NCBI GenBank assembly: GCA_030429585.1
Contig: JAUIEU010000001.1
Coordinates: 553,994 to 617,993, forward strand
Direction of reading: 5' to 3'
DNA: 64,000 bases
From: a bacterium
Lineage (GTDB): Bacteria; Cyanobacteriota; Vampirovibrionia; Vampirovibrionales; Vampirovibrionaceae
Under the pieces are notes generated by a model. The model saw only the letters and a program-made list of their open reading frames with translations, made no database searches and was not told the origin of the DNA. The translations under genes and the position numbers were made by a program. Shown in pieces: positions 16,135 to 27,303 of the stretch; within the stretch, counting starts at the first letter, position 1, and the number at the start of each line of letters is the position of its first letter.

Positions 16135-17130
16135 ATGGCAATATTGGTAACCGGTGGCGCAGGCTATATTGGCAGCCACGTGGTGTGGGCTTTGCAAGAT
16201 AAGGACATACCAGTGGTTGTGGTGGATAATTTAGTGACGGGTCACCGTTGCCTGCTGCCGGAATCGGTGCCCTTTATTACGGCGGATGTGGACGATATGG
16301 CCCAAATGGCCCACGTGTTTCATTCCCATGCGGTCACGGCTGTTATTCATTTGGCGGCTAGTTTGTTGGTGGAAGAAAGCGTGACCCAACCGGCGGCCTA
16401 TTACCAAAACAATATAGGCGCCATGGCAGGGTTGCTGGCGGCAGGCACGGCGGCTGGGGTTAAGCAGTGGGTGTTTTCATCGTCTGCGGCGGTGTATGGG
16501 CCTACAGGCCAGCACCCTGTGGCAGAAAATGCCTCTTTGGCGCCCGCCAACCCGTATGGGCGAACCAAATTGGCTGGCGAGTGGCTATTGGCGGATGCCA
16601 TGACCGCTTGCCATGGTAGTGCGGTTACTTTGCGCTATTTTAACGTGGCTGGCGCCGACCCACAGGGCCGAAGTGGTGAATGTCCACCGGTGGCTACCCA
16701 TTTGGTAAAACGGGCCTGCATGGTGGCCACCGGCCAAAAAGAGTGCTTACAGGTGTTTGGCACGGATTACGATACGCCGGATGGCACCTGTGTGCGAGAT
16801 TATGTGCACGTGAGCGATGTGGCAGACGCCCATGTGAAAGCGCTAGCCTATTTAGCGGGGGGTGGCCACAGCACCACGCTAAATGTGGGGTACGGGCAAG
16901 GTATTTCTGTACAACAGATGCTAACCGCCTTTGAACACCAGCTAGGGAGGCCGTTACCCGTTACCCATGCCCCCCGCCGGGCTGGGGATGTAGCGATTGC
17001 GGTGGCGAATGCCAGCAATATAAAGGCCACTTTGGGCTGGGCCCCTAACCACGATGATGTGGCCCCCATTGTACAAACCGCCTTAGCCTGGGAAAACACG
17101 TGGATGACCAAGGCCCCTGTGGCGCCTTAG
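16135..17130 (+). CDS. galE: UDP-glucose 4-epimerase
   Basis: Interconverts UDP-glucose and UDP-galactose for polysaccharide and glycolipid synthesis. This is an extended short-chain dehydrogenase with the NAD-binding TGGAGYIGSH at residues 6-15, the strand LAASLLVEES, catalytic SSSAAVYG and the YGRTK Tyr/Lys pair, and FNVAGADPQGRSGE typical of GalE. I use ATG 16135 (331 residues, the usual length). The track start GTG 16120 adds five residues and is an alternative. It stands alone between regulatory genes and a zinc-ribbon gene. Confidence 0.9.
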   Translation: MAILVTGGAGYIGSHVVWALQDKDIPVVVVDNLVTGHRCLLPESVPFITADVDDMAQMAHVFHSHAVTAVIHLAASLLVEESVTQPAAYYQNNIGAMAGLLAAGTAAGVKQWVFSSSAAVYGPTGQHPVAENASLAPANPYGRTKLAGEWLLADAMTACHGSAVTLRYFNVAGADPQGRSGECPPVATHLVKRACMVATGQKECLQVFGTDYDTPDGTCVRDYVHVSDVADAHVKALAYLAGGGHSTTLNVGYGQGISVQQMLTAFEHQLGRPLPVTHAPRRAGDVAIAVANASNIKATLGWAPNHDDVAPIVQTALAWENTWMTKAPVAP

Positions 17131-17168
17131 GTTGTACCCTTTGCTTTTTCCCCTTGGTTAATAAAAAA

Positions 17169-17197
17169 CACCCCGCTAGGGCAAACCTAACGGGGTG
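17169..17197 (-). terminator. Hairpin terminator between galE and the zinc-ribbon gene
   Basis: CACCCCGCTAGG and CCTAACGGGGTG form a near-perfect 12-bp stem with a 5-nt loop. On the minus strand it is followed by TTTTTTATTA, so it terminates the zinc-ribbon transcript; it may also stop galE from the other side. Confidence 0.85.
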
Positions 17198-17220
17198 AAT
17201 AGTGTTTAATTTAGCAAAGC

Positions 17221-17508
17221 TTATGCCATGCAGCCTCTGCAGTACACAGGCTTGCGGCCATCTGGCTTAAAGGGCACTTGGGTTTCGCAACCACAAGCGG
17301 CGCAAACAACGTCAAACATTTGACGTGGGCCACGGCTACCGCCGCCACCGCCGCCAAAACCTTGGTTGCGTTGTTTTTTAGCGTTACGACATTCTTTACA
17401 ACGACGTGGAGGCTGAAAGCCTTTGGACGAAAAGAATTCTTGCTCTTCTGGAGTGAAAATGAAATCGGCATTGCAATCGCAACACTGAAGGGTTTGTTCC
17501 GTATACAT
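17221..17508 (-). CDS. Small double zinc-ribbon protein
   Basis: A 95-residue protein with two CxxC pairs at each end. The N-terminal part has CCDCNADFIFTPEEQEFF and GFQPPRRCKECR. After a Gly-rich linker comes CAACGCETQVPFKPDG and VYCRGC. This combination is a known small zinc-ribbon family of unknown function common in anaerobes and cyanobacteria-related genomes; nucleic-acid binding is often guessed but not shown. The start is ATG 17508, preceded by TAGGAAC. A TATAAT hexamer lies at 17537-17542 on the minus strand. Confidence 0.85.
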   Translation of the reverse strand: MYTEQTLQCCDCNADFIFTPEEQEFFSSKGFQPPRRCKECRNAKKQRNQGFGGGGGGSRGPRQMFDVVCAACGCETQVPFKPDGRKPVYCRGCMA

Positions 17509-17752
17509 GGAAAATAGTTCCTAACGTTAGGGATGATTATATTGGCTAACCAGACGAGAACCACATTTCGTGACCATTAGTAATCCATGACCAGATTTGG
17601 ACGGATCCCTTCAGATTTGCTATTGCCATTATCCGCCATGTTTGTAATTTTTCAAGTCCTTTATATCTGGTTCCTCTATATGATGCACCCAAAAGCCCCT
17701 AGGGTTATGCTTATAGCCACTTTACTAATCTTTCCTAAAGAAGGCGTTTGTG

Positions 17753-18112
17753 ATGGTTTTTTTGGATGAGCGGCCCGAAAGCAACCGCGATATTTTTATA
17801 AAACGGAAAATCCGGCAGTGGTGGATAGTGGGTGTGATGGGCACCCCCCTAGTGCTTTTTTCCGTGGGGTTTAAGTTGTTTCCTCACCGAATGAAGGCGC
17901 TGTCCAAAACGCTACCGATAGAGATTGGGGGCGTTGATGGGTATACTATTGTGCCTGTGTTTATTACGGTGCTGGCGGTGCTAACGCTTATTGTAACCTT
18001 GGCTAATTGGCGATGCCCTCAGTGCGATGGGTTTTTTGGCCGCAATATTTTTATCCATGGCTGTAACCGCTGTGGCTTCGATTCCAGGGATGATGATAAT
18101 CGCTTGGGGTAA
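17753..18112 (+). CDS. Small membrane protein with C-terminal zinc ribbon
   Basis: Unrecognised protein of 119 residues (ATG 17753; GTG 17750 is one codon earlier). The ribosome binding site AAAGAAGG is well placed. There are two hydrophobic segments, roughly WWIVGVMGTPLVLFSVGF and VPVFITVLAVLTLIVTLA, then CPQCDGFFG..GCNRCGF, a four-cysteine zinc ribbon, and a short acidic tail. The topology suggests a membrane-anchored metal-binding module in the cytoplasm. It converges with uvrB. Confidence 0.7.
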   Translation: MVFLDERPESNRDIFIKRKIRQWWIVGVMGTPLVLFSVGFKLFPHRMKALSKTLPIEIGGVDGYTIVPVFITVLAVLTLIVTLANWRCPQCDGFFGRNIFIHGCNRCGFDSRDDDNRLG

Positions 18113-18127
18113 GTTAAAAATAGCGTA

Positions 18128-20143
<2,016 letters not shown>

Positions 20144-20270
20144 AGAAAGTAGAAAAGTGGCTAGACCAATATGGCTTATATTTATAGGCTGTACGGGCAA
20201 TAGCTTATACAGAAGGGTATAAGGGCATGCGATAGGGCTAGTATAACGAAAAATATGTAGGACGATTGTA

Positions 20271-20861
20271 ATGACCACCACCACTGTTGAGGCGTTGTCC
20301 TTGGATGCGACCCCCGGCATCCAAGCCCTGCTGCAAGAACTCTTTAATTTGTTAGATATTCCTTTTGCCAGCGACACGATTACGCGGTCTGACCTTTTTT
20401 TGCTATTTGAAGCATGCAAGGTGCGTGTTGTGACCATTGCCAAAAAGGCAACCACGGAGCAGGATACCGACACCGCCGCACTGATTGTGACGCGGATGGG
20501 GATTATTACCCACCAAATTCGCTTAATGCTATCGCAACAGCAGATAAAGGCCACGTGTGTCGGGTACACCAACGAAATCCCTAAACTGTTAAAAGAAAGG
20601 CCTTACCAAATGATGGTGTTGGATGTGCCTTACGAGCGAGGGATAGACGGCGGTTTGGTCTCTTCTATGCCAGAAGAACTTGCCTACGTGTTAAAGTGCC
20701 AACGGGCACTAAATACCCGCCTTAATATGATTGCCATAATGGACCCCTACGATAAACGACGGCCGATTATTGAAAAAACGGGCGTCCATACCATTGTGAA
20801 AGAAGGCGGCTGGCAGGCCCAATTAAAAGAGACCTTAAACGACCTTGTTTCCGTTGAATAG
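20271..20861 (+). CDS. Hypothetical protein with receiver-like domain
   Basis: A 196-residue cytosolic protein starting at ATG 20271 with AGGA 11 nt upstream. The second half resembles a CheY-like fold: IRLMLSQQQIKATCV, then PYQMMVLDVPYE at the position of the strand-3 aspartate, and a C-terminal VHTIVKEGGWQAQLKETL. The N-terminal acidic pair and the usual switch residues are not clear, so phosphorylation is doubtful. It is divergent from uvrB and upstream of nfeD. I cannot name a family. Confidence 0.6.
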   Translation: MTTTTVEALSLDATPGIQALLQELFNLLDIPFASDTITRSDLFLLFEACKVRVVTIAKKATTEQDTDTAALIVTRMGIITHQIRLMLSQQQIKATCVGYTNEIPKLLKERPYQMMVLDVPYERGIDGGLVSSMPEELAYVLKCQRALNTRLNMIAIMDPYDKRRPIIEKTGVHTIVKEGGWQAQLKETLNDLVSVE

Positions 20862-20953
20862 GCATTTGTGTTGGCTGTGGTACTAGCGGTATACTGTGGC
20901 TAATATTAGGTTAATCAGCGTGTTGCTGTAGTGTAATAAGGTGCGGATAATTG

Positions 20954-21412
20954 ATGACAGTGGATTGGACGCCGTGGCAGTGGTGGGTGGCCTTAAGTGC
21001 CTTTTTAATTGTGGTGGAAATGGTCTCTACCAGCTTTTATGTTTTCTTTTTTGCTATGGGGGCTGCCGCAACGGCGGCTATCTCTTTTGCGTTGGGTTAC
21101 CAGCTAGAGCGAGAATTGGCCGTGTTTTTAGGGGCCAGCATTATTAGCATTTGGCTGTTTAGGCCCTTGATGTGTAAGTGGCTTAAAATAGGCGAACAAC
21201 CCTCGGTGGCCAGTAATGTGGGGGCCCTAATGGGCGAAGATGCCAAGGTGCTAGAAGCGGTTACAGAAGATGGTGGCCGCATTAAACTGCGCCAAACCGG
21301 CGAAGTGTGGAGCGCATATGTGCCGGTGGGCCACACCCCTATTGAAGAAGGCCGAACGGTTGTGGTGCAAGCTGTAGATGGCGCCAAATTGTGCGTTGTG
21401 GCCACAGACTAG
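20954..21412 (+). CDS. NfeD-family membrane protein
   Basis: Short NfeD-type protein of 152 residues: two or three transmembrane segments in the first 75 residues (WWVALSAFLIVVEMVS, FYVFFFAMGAAATAAI, LAVFLGASIISIWLF), then a C-terminal OB-fold domain with LMGEDAKVLEAV..GRIKLRQTGEVWSAYVP. NfeD proteins form pairs with SPFH/stomatin proteins in membrane microdomains, and the next gene is exactly such a partner. I chose ATG 20954 over TTG 20951. Confidence 0.85.
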   Translation: MTVDWTPWQWWVALSAFLIVVEMVSTSFYVFFFAMGAAATAAISFALGYQLERELAVFLGASIISIWLFRPLMCKWLKIGEQPSVASNVGALMGEDAKVLEAVTEDGGRIKLRQTGEVWSAYVPVGHTPIEEGRTVVVQAVDGAKLCVVATD

Positions 21413-21481
21413 TCGTTATTATCAAACTCGTTACCTGCGTTACCCGTTTTTTCAGCGTTGTATAAACAAGGATTCCCTTCC

Positions 21482-22387
21482 ATGGAAATGTTACTTCTGT
21501 TTTTAGTCATCATGTTTTTTGTGGTGCTCTCCAAATCGGTGCGTATTGTGCGCCAATCTACCGTAGGGGTGGTGGAACGCCTGGGCCAGTATTTGGATAC
21601 GCGGCAAGCGGGTATTACGTTTTTAATTCCCTTTTTAGATTCCATGCGCCTGCTGGACATGCGCGAGCAGGTATTACCGTTGCCTCCCCAGCCTGTTATT
21701 ACCCGCGATAACGTGACCATGAATATTGACGCCGTTATTTATATGCAAATTACGGACCCCTTCCGCGCGAGTTATGAAGTAAACGACTTGATTTTAGCTG
21801 TGGAAAAGCTGGCCCTAACCACCATTCGGAATGTGATTGGTGAAATGAGCCTGGATGACACGCTAAGTAGCCGGGATGTGATTAACACCCAGTTGCAACA
21901 TGTGCTGGATGATGCCACCAGCAAATGGGGCATGAAGGTAAACCGCGTGGAATTAAAAGATATTAACCCACCGCGCGATATTGAAGAGGCGATGCAGAAA
22001 CAAATGCGTGCCGAGCGCGAAAAACGCGCCACCATTTTAACGGCAGAAGCGGAAAAACAATCGGCCATTTTAGATGCGGAAGGCGAAAAAGAAGCGCGCA
22101 TTCGTCGGGCAGAAGGGGTGCGAGAAGCGGCTATTTTAGAATCGCAAGGTCAGGCAGAAGCCATTCGTCAAATTCAGCAGGCAGAAGCGGATATGCGCTT
22201 TTCTGTGTTGGATGCCTTAAACCGAGCCAACCCAAGCGCGGGTACTATCCAAATTAAGTACCTAGAAGCTTTAGAACAATTAGGCGACGGGCAAAGTAAC
22301 ACACTGCTGCTGCCGTACGAATCCGCTGCCTTTATGGGCGCCATTACCGGTGGCCTAAAAGCCGTGGATGCCGCCAAGGATAACTAA
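21482..22387 (+). CDS. SPFH/band 7 (stomatin-like) protein
   Basis: Membrane-microdomain scaffold of the QmcA/stomatin type, 301 residues. An N-terminal membrane hairpin (LLLFLVIMFFVVL) precedes the band 7 domain (VGVVERLGQYLDT..GITFLIPFLD..DMREQV). After it comes a long Ala/Glu/Arg helical region (AEREKRATILTAEAEKQ, ILESQGQAEAIRQIQQAE) that forms the coiled coil. The start ATG 21482 has AAGGA at the ideal spacing; the track's TTG 21458 is upstream of it. It sits directly after nfeD, the conserved partner order. The 3' region has an AGAATAAG/CTTATTCT inverted repeat (22421-22473). Confidence 0.92.
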   Translation: MEMLLLFLVIMFFVVLSKSVRIVRQSTVGVVERLGQYLDTRQAGITFLIPFLDSMRLLDMREQVLPLPPQPVITRDNVTMNIDAVIYMQITDPFRASYEVNDLILAVEKLALTTIRNVIGEMSLDDTLSSRDVINTQLQHVLDDATSKWGMKVNRVELKDINPPRDIEEAMQKQMRAEREKRATILTAEAEKQSAILDAEGEKEARIRRAEGVREAAILESQGQAEAIRQIQQAEADMRFSVLDALNRANPSAGTIQIKYLEALEQLGDGQSNTLLLPYESAAFMGAITGGLKAVDAAKDN

Positions 22388-22661
22388 CCCTCGGCCTGTG
22401 CATCATTAATAAATGTAACAAGAATAAGCAAATGGGCGCCTTTTGGTGTTTTTATTTATAAGTCACTTATTCTATGGCTATGGCTATGGGATATGGCCCC
22501 TAATGATGGACACTGGGGCACGCGCTCACATGTTATGTAACGGCTTTGGGAACATACGCCAAACAGTAGTCGTCTACAGTACACCGCCTTTTTAAACCTT
22601 AATATATGGCGCGGTATGGGCTAATTAATACAGTGACTTAATTCAATTTAGATGACGGATA

Positions 22662-22865
22662 ATGATGATGACGGACCAGCAACACAACACCACCAATACC
22701 AATACTGCTAAAAAACAGGGTAAAGCCCCACGCAAGGTAGTGGTTCAATCGTCGGTGCCTTCGTCTCATCCACTTAAGTTTTTAAAAATGCGCCAGCACC
22801 AGCAGGCGTTTTTAAATTGGCTTACTGCCAGCGATGAAAACCCCAGCCTACAGTTTGTGCGCTAG
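22662..22865 (+). CDS. Small basic hypothetical protein, 67 aa
   Basis: A short protein with a Thr/Asn/Gln-rich start after three consecutive ATG codons, then basic residues (KKQGKAPRKVVV) and a Gln/Leu C-terminus. No family recognised. The codon usage is like that of neighbouring genes, but the ribosome binding site is weak, so coding status is only likely. The 274-bp gap before it contains an inverted repeat and TGTAAC half sites but no other gene. Confidence 0.45.
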   Translation: MMMTDQQHNTTNTNTAKKQGKAPRKVVVQSSVPSSHPLKFLKMRQHQQAFLNWLTASDENPSLQFVR

Positions 22866-22966
22866 GCTATTAAGGTTAAGCCGTACCCGCGCCCGGTAGC
22901 GAGTTGTTAAACTCTCTGCTAGACTGAGTGTATGTATTATATGGGCTTACAGGGATACACAAAGCA

Positions 22967-23296
22967 ATGGCAGACCAAACCGCACTGGGTTTTTTACAAG
23001 ATGAGAAAACAGACCAGTTTAACCGCTATGTGGAAGCACAGGGTGGCGCGGTGGATTTACAAAATGCCCATTTGCGCAGCTATGATTTGCGAAAATGCCA
23101 TTTAACCCAAGCTGATTTGCGGGGCGCCTACATGCGGGCGACGGATATTCGGGCGCTGGATTTAAGCGAGGCCCAACTGGAAGGGGCCAGTATTAAAGAT
23201 GCCAAAATCAGTGGGGTACAATTCCCGCGGGATGTAAGCGCCAATGAAATTAACCTAAGCGTTACCCATGGTACCCGTATTCGGCAGGGGTTATAA
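22967..23296 (+). CDS. Pentapeptide-repeat-like protein
   Basis: A 109-residue protein starting at ATG 22967 (the track's GTG 22928 adds 13 residues). The central part has successive five-residue turns of the A(D/N)Lxx type: VDLQNAHLRSYDLRKCHLTQADLRGAYMRATDIRALDLSEA contains at least seven in register. This is a right-handed beta-helix fold with no catalytic residues; function is unknown. Its end is only 7 bp before murF, so it may be translationally linked with the cell-wall operon. Confidence 0.75.
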   Translation: MADQTALGFLQDEKTDQFNRYVEAQGGAVDLQNAHLRSYDLRKCHLTQADLRGAYMRATDIRALDLSEAQLEGASIKDAKISGVQFPRDVSANEINLSVTHGTRIRQGL

Positions 23297-23303
23297 ACCC
23301 GTC

Positions 23304-24737
23304 ATGACGAGTACAGGGGCGCAACCGGTGTTTACCTGCGCAGAGATAATTGCGGCCACAGAAGGCACCTGGGTAAATCCTAGCGATGCAATACCCACCA
23401 TTAGCGGCCCCCTAAGCACGGATACACGCACTTTAGCGGCAGGTCAGTGGTTTATCCCGATTGTGGGGGAGCGTTTTAACGGCCACGATTTTTTACAACA
23501 AGCCATTCAGGCGAAGGTGGCGGGTTGCTTGGTTCAGGCTGGGCAGATACACAACCTTGCCAGCTTAACTAATGGGCATATCCCGATTATTGAAGTGGCT
23601 GATACCACCTTGGCCTATTTGGCTATTGCCGGATGGTACCGTAAGCAGCGATGTGCGGGCACGGTGGTGGTTGGCGTAACGGGCAGTAGCGGCAAAACCA
23701 CGGTTAAAGAGATGCTGGTGGCGGCCTTATCGCCCTATTGTACGGTGCAGGCCACTGCAAAAAACTTTAATAATGATATTGGCGTGGCCCAAACTTTGTT
23801 GGGCTGCCAGCCGAGTACGGATGTGTTGATTGTGGAAATGGGGATGCGTGGCCTGGGCGAAATTGAACGCCTTTCTGTAGCCGTCCAGCCAAGTGTGGCG
23901 GTTATTACCACGGTGGGCAGTGCCCATATTGGCCGCTTGGGGAGCAAGGCGGCCATTGCCCAAGCCAAGGCAGAAATTATGGCTGGGCTAGTGCCCCATG
24001 CGGCGGTGCCTAGTAGCCCGGTGGCTATTTACCCAAGCAATGCAACCTTACTAACCCCCTGGGTAGCGGCCTTGCCCGCCACTATTCAGCGCCACCCTTT
24101 TACGGTGGTGGCAGGGCCCGTGCAGTCGCCTGTGGCGGGGGCCCATATGCAGGGCAATGCCAATGCAGTGGCCTTGGTAGGTCAGGCCTTGGGGTTATCT
24201 CCTCAGCAAATTCAGGCGGGGTTAAACACCTATGTGGTGCCAGAAGGCCGCGGAAACCTAATCACCCTATGTACCTCGCCCCATCACACCTTGATTAGTG
24301 ACGCTTACAATGCCAACCCAGAAAGTATGGCCGCCTCTTTGCATCACTTTTTTGCCACCTATGCCACCGGCCACCAGGTGGCGGTACTGGCGGGCATGAA
24401 AGAATTAGGCGATTTTACGGACAGTGCCCACCAACAGGTGGGGGCGCTATGGCAGCAGTTGGCTTTAGGGGCTACCGTGCCGCCAGCATTGTGGCTTATT
24501 GGGGATGAATTTAAATCAACGGCAGCAGCGGTCTCCGCTGCCGGGTTACCTTGCCAGTGGTTGGCCAGCATTCCATCAGCACCAACGGCCATGGTGCCAC
24601 TGATTGATGCCATGGTTCAGGCGCTACCGTTACAAGCAGAGGGGGCGGTACTATTAAAGGGCTCTCGGGCTTACGGGTTGGATGCGCTAGGAGAAGCCTT
24701 GGTACTGCACTACGCGAAGCAAGTAACTGCGGTATAA
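23304..24737 (+). CDS. murF: UDP-MurNAc-tripeptide D-Ala-D-Ala ligase
   Basis: Adds D-Ala-D-Ala to the peptidoglycan precursor in the cytosol using ATP. The N-terminal domain has LSTDTRTLAAGQWFIPIVGERFNGHDF, the ATP loop GVTGSSGKTTVKEML lies near residue 130, and NFNNDIGVAQTLL and the C-terminal DAYNANPESMAASLHHF are MurF signatures. The 477-residue length is typical. I take ATG 23304, since the upstream 12 codons overlap the pentapeptide gene. It is the first of five consecutive cell-wall genes (murF, mraY, murD, ftsW, murG). Confidence 0.95.
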   Translation: MTSTGAQPVFTCAEIIAATEGTWVNPSDAIPTISGPLSTDTRTLAAGQWFIPIVGERFNGHDFLQQAIQAKVAGCLVQAGQIHNLASLTNGHIPIIEVADTTLAYLAIAGWYRKQRCAGTVVVGVTGSSGKTTVKEMLVAALSPYCTVQATAKNFNNDIGVAQTLLGCQPSTDVLIVEMGMRGLGEIERLSVAVQPSVAVITTVGSAHIGRLGSKAAIAQAKAEIMAGLVPHAAVPSSPVAIYPSNATLLTPWVAALPATIQRHPFTVVAGPVQSPVAGAHMQGNANAVALVGQALGLSPQQIQAGLNTYVVPEGRGNLITLCTSPHHTLISDAYNANPESMAASLHHFFATYATGHQVAVLAGMKELGDFTDSAHQQVGALWQQLALGATVPPALWLIGDEFKSTAAAVSAAGLPCQWLASIPSAPTAMVPLIDAMVQALPLQAEGAVLLKGSRAYGLDALGEALVLHYAKQVTAV

Positions 24738-24773
24738 TACGGGCTGTTGTTAGAGCCTGAAGGTGAATACGTT

Positions 24774-25742
24774 ATGCTAACCCTTGTGGTGGCTTTGTTA
24801 CTGGGGTTGTTGGGCACGGTACTGTCTGTGCCGGTGTGGATTCGTTGGCAACAACATCGCACCTTGGGTCAATCCATCCGAGAGGTAGGCCCGCAGGCCC
24901 ATTTGGCTAAGCGGGGCACTCCTACCGCTGGTGGGCTGTGCATGCTGCTGGTGTGGTTGCTGGGTGCAGCGTTATTGGTGGTTATGTACCCCCACTTGCT
25001 TACCCCGGCTTTTGGCCTGGCGGTGGGGGCTACCGTGTTGTTGGGGGCTGTTGGTTTTACGGATGACTGGTTAAAAATGACCCGCAATGATAATAGCGGC
25101 GTGAGTGGTTACCTAAAATTAGGCGCGCAGGCCTTAGCCGGTGGCGCCATAGGCTGGTGGGGTTGGCAACACCATGGCGGCGCTACCCAAGTATTTGGGG
25201 TTACCTTGGTGCTGGGGTGGCTGTACCCTTTGTTTGCCGCCTGGGTGCTAGCGGCCTTTTCTAATGCGGTTAATTTAACCGATGGCGTGGACGGACTGGC
25301 AGCCACCACCCTTTCCATTACTTTTATGGTGCTAGCGGTGTTGTGTATGGCGATGGTGTTACCCGGCTTGGCGGTGCTGTGTCTTCTGGCGGTGGGTACA
25401 TTGGTGGGCTTTTGGTGGTTTAATCGGCACCCGGCCAAGGTGTTTATGGGGGATACCGGCAGCCTGGCCTACGGCGCGCTAGTAGCAGCCATCGGCCTAT
25501 TGCTAGGGCTAGAGTGGTGGCTACTGTGCTTTGGCCTGCTATTTGTATTAGAGGCGGTTAGCGTGGTGTTACAGGTGGGTAGTTTTAAGCTTACCGGTAA
25601 GCGGATTTTCCGCATGAGCCCGCTGCACCATCACTTTGAACTGGGCGGCATGAAGGAAACCCAGATTGTACGCCTGTTTATGGGCATCCAACTGCTGGGT
25701 GTACTGCTTGGGCTTGCGCTATTACCGTTACTCGGGGTGTAA
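24774..25742 (+). CDS. mraY: Phospho-MurNAc-pentapeptide translocase
   Basis: Transfers the precursor to undecaprenyl phosphate, forming lipid I. The 322-residue protein has about ten transmembrane segments and the MraY/WecA signatures KRGTPTAGGLCML, DDWLKMTR, NAVNLTDGVDGLA and FMGDTGSLA. The C-terminal MSPLHHHFELGG is specific to MraY. AAGGTG is well placed before ATG 24774, so the track's start at 24747 is too early. It follows murF by 36 bp. Confidence 0.96.
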   Translation: MLTLVVALLLGLLGTVLSVPVWIRWQQHRTLGQSIREVGPQAHLAKRGTPTAGGLCMLLVWLLGAALLVVMYPHLLTPAFGLAVGATVLLGAVGFTDDWLKMTRNDNSGVSGYLKLGAQALAGGAIGWWGWQHHGGATQVFGVTLVLGWLYPLFAAWVLAAFSNAVNLTDGVDGLAATTLSITFMVLAVLCMAMVLPGLAVLCLLAVGTLVGFWWFNRHPAKVFMGDTGSLAYGALVAAIGLLLGLEWWLLCFGLLFVLEAVSVVLQVGSFKLTGKRIFRMSPLHHHFELGGMKETQIVRLFMGIQLLGVLLGLALLPLLGV

Positions 25743-25749
25743 TATTGGT

Positions 25750-27303
25750 ATGACTGCCTGTACCCACCCCCTCCCTACCCAACCCACGCCCGCCCAACTG
25801 GAGTGCGCCACAACGGTTATTCTGCCGAATGACTGGCAGGGCCAGCCTTTAACAGTATTGGGGTTATCTAAAAGTGGGATGGCGGTGGCCCGTTATGTGG
25901 CTAGCCGTGGGGCCCAGGTATTTTTAAGTGAAATGTTGCCCGCCACCCCCAACAACGCTACCCAACGCCGAGAAATGGCCGCGTTAAATGTGGCGGTAGA
26001 AACCGGCGGCCATACCCATCAGTGCTACCAACATGCACCGTTAGTGGTGGCTAGCCCAGGGATACCCCCGAGCAGCCCTATCTTGCGCCAGTTATCGTTA
26101 TCTAAAATCCCAGTAATTAGTGAAGTGGAACTGGCGTGGCAAGAAGCTGGCCGCCAAGCTACCCCCCCCTTTTGGGTAGGCATTACCGGTACTAATGGTA
26201 AAACCACCACCACCACCCTTATTGGCGAATTGTTCAAGGCCCATGCAGATTCGCCCCAGCAGGTTGGTGTGTGCGGCAATATTGGCACCCCCGTGCTGGA
26301 TGCCATGATGACCCAGCCGGAGTTGTCTCACTTGGTGGTGGAACTCAGCTCTTTTCAATTAGCCTTTTCGCCTTGCTTAACGCCAGCGGTGGGGGTGTTT
26401 TTGAACCTTAGCCCAGACCATATTAACTGGCACGGCAGCATGGAAGCCTACAAACAAGCCAAGGCCAGTTTGTTTGCCCATATGACCCCCAACCAAGTGG
26501 CGGTACTAAATGGCGAAGATGAGGCGTGCCAAGGGGTGGCCGCTGATACCGCCGCCCACGTGGTATGGTTTACACGCCAGGCCACCTTGCCGGATACGGC
26601 GACTGTTGGTGTGGTGGTAAACAAGGGTGCCCTGTGTTGGGTGGATAAGCAAAACGATACGGTTGAAGCCATTTTGCCTATTAACGATTTGCGCTTGCGT
26701 GGGCAGCATAATGTGCAAAATGTGGCGGCGGCCATTGCGGTGGCCAAGGCCTCAGGGATTGCTTCCGCTAAAATTGCCAGTGTGTGCAAAGGGTTTAAAG
26801 GGGTGGCTCATCGCCTGCAAACCTTGCACACGTATCGTCACCCGCGCCATGCCTTTGCCTGCCAAGTGGTTAATGATAGTAAGGCAACTAATGTGTTGGC
26901 CGCTGTGGCGGCTGTATCCGCTTATGGCGATACCCCCACCTCCGTGTTGCTTGGGGGGCGCCCTAAGGATGAACCCTTAACCCCCTTGGAAGAAAAGCTA
27001 GCCGCCCACCCCTTAACCGGCATGGCCTTGTACGGCGAGGCCATTGAGCGGTTTACGCCATTGGCCACCCAGGTAGGGGTACCGTTAGTTTCTGCAACGG
27101 GGCTGGATGATGCGTGCCGAGTATGGGCCAATGCCATTACAGAAGGCCGCATACCATGTACGGGCAATACCCTAACCTTATTGTTTAGCCCGGCTTGCGC
27201 CAGCTTTGACCAATACCGAGATTTTGAAATACGAGGCAATGCCTTTGCTATGGCGATAGACACCGCCTTGCAGGCAGAAGGCTGGGAGGTTACTGCCGAA
27301 TGA
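25750..27303 (+). CDS. murD: UDP-MurNAc-alanine D-glutamate ligase
   Basis: Adds D-Glu to UDP-MurNAc-L-Ala. The protein has the N-terminal Rossmann-type domain (VLGLSKSGMAVARYVASRGA), the ATP loop GITGTNGKTTTTTLIGE, ELSSFQL, NLSPDHINWHGSMEAYKQAK and DSKATNVLAAVAAV, all Mur-ligase signatures. The 517 residues are longer than the usual 450 because of a Thr/Pro-rich N-terminus. ATG 25750 is 8 bp after mraY. Its stop overlaps the ftsW start by 4 bp (ATGA), implying translational coupling. Confidence 0.94.
   Translation: MTACTHPLPTQPTPAQLECATTVILPNDWQGQPLTVLGLSKSGMAVARYVASRGAQVFLSEMLPATPNNATQRREMAALNVAVETGGHTHQCYQHAPLVVASPGIPPSSPILRQLSLSKIPVISEVELAWQEAGRQATPPFWVGITGTNGKTTTTTLIGELFKAHADSPQQVGVCGNIGTPVLDAMMTQPELSHLVVELSSFQLAFSPCLTPAVGVFLNLSPDHINWHGSMEAYKQAKASLFAHMTPNQVAVLNGEDEACQGVAADTAAHVVWFTRQATLPDTATVGVVVNKGALCWVDKQNDTVEAILPINDLRLRGQHNVQNVAAAIAVAKASGIASAKIASVCKGFKGVAHRLQTLHTYRHPRHAFACQVVNDSKATNVLAAVAAVSAYGDTPTSVLLGGRPKDEPLTPLEEKLAAHPLTGMALYGEAIERFTPLATQVGVPLVSATGLDDACRVWANAITEGRIPCTGNTLTLLFSPACASFDQYRDFEIRGNAFAMAIDTALQAEGWEVTAE

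Noticed and set aside
17587-17769. 60-aa ORF with hydrophobic segments upstream of the zinc-ribbon membrane protein
   Set aside because: No ribosome binding site, out of frame with and overlapping the well-started gene at 17753. It remains a weak possibility for a small membrane peptide.
20144-20572. Upstream extension of the uvrB ORF
   Set aside because: UvrB homology starts exactly at ATG 20143 and the extension is antisense to the gene at 20271.
24733-24738. TATAAT before mraY as an internal promoter
   Set aside because: No acceptable -35 hexamer at 16-18 bp upstream; probably chance in murF coding sequence.
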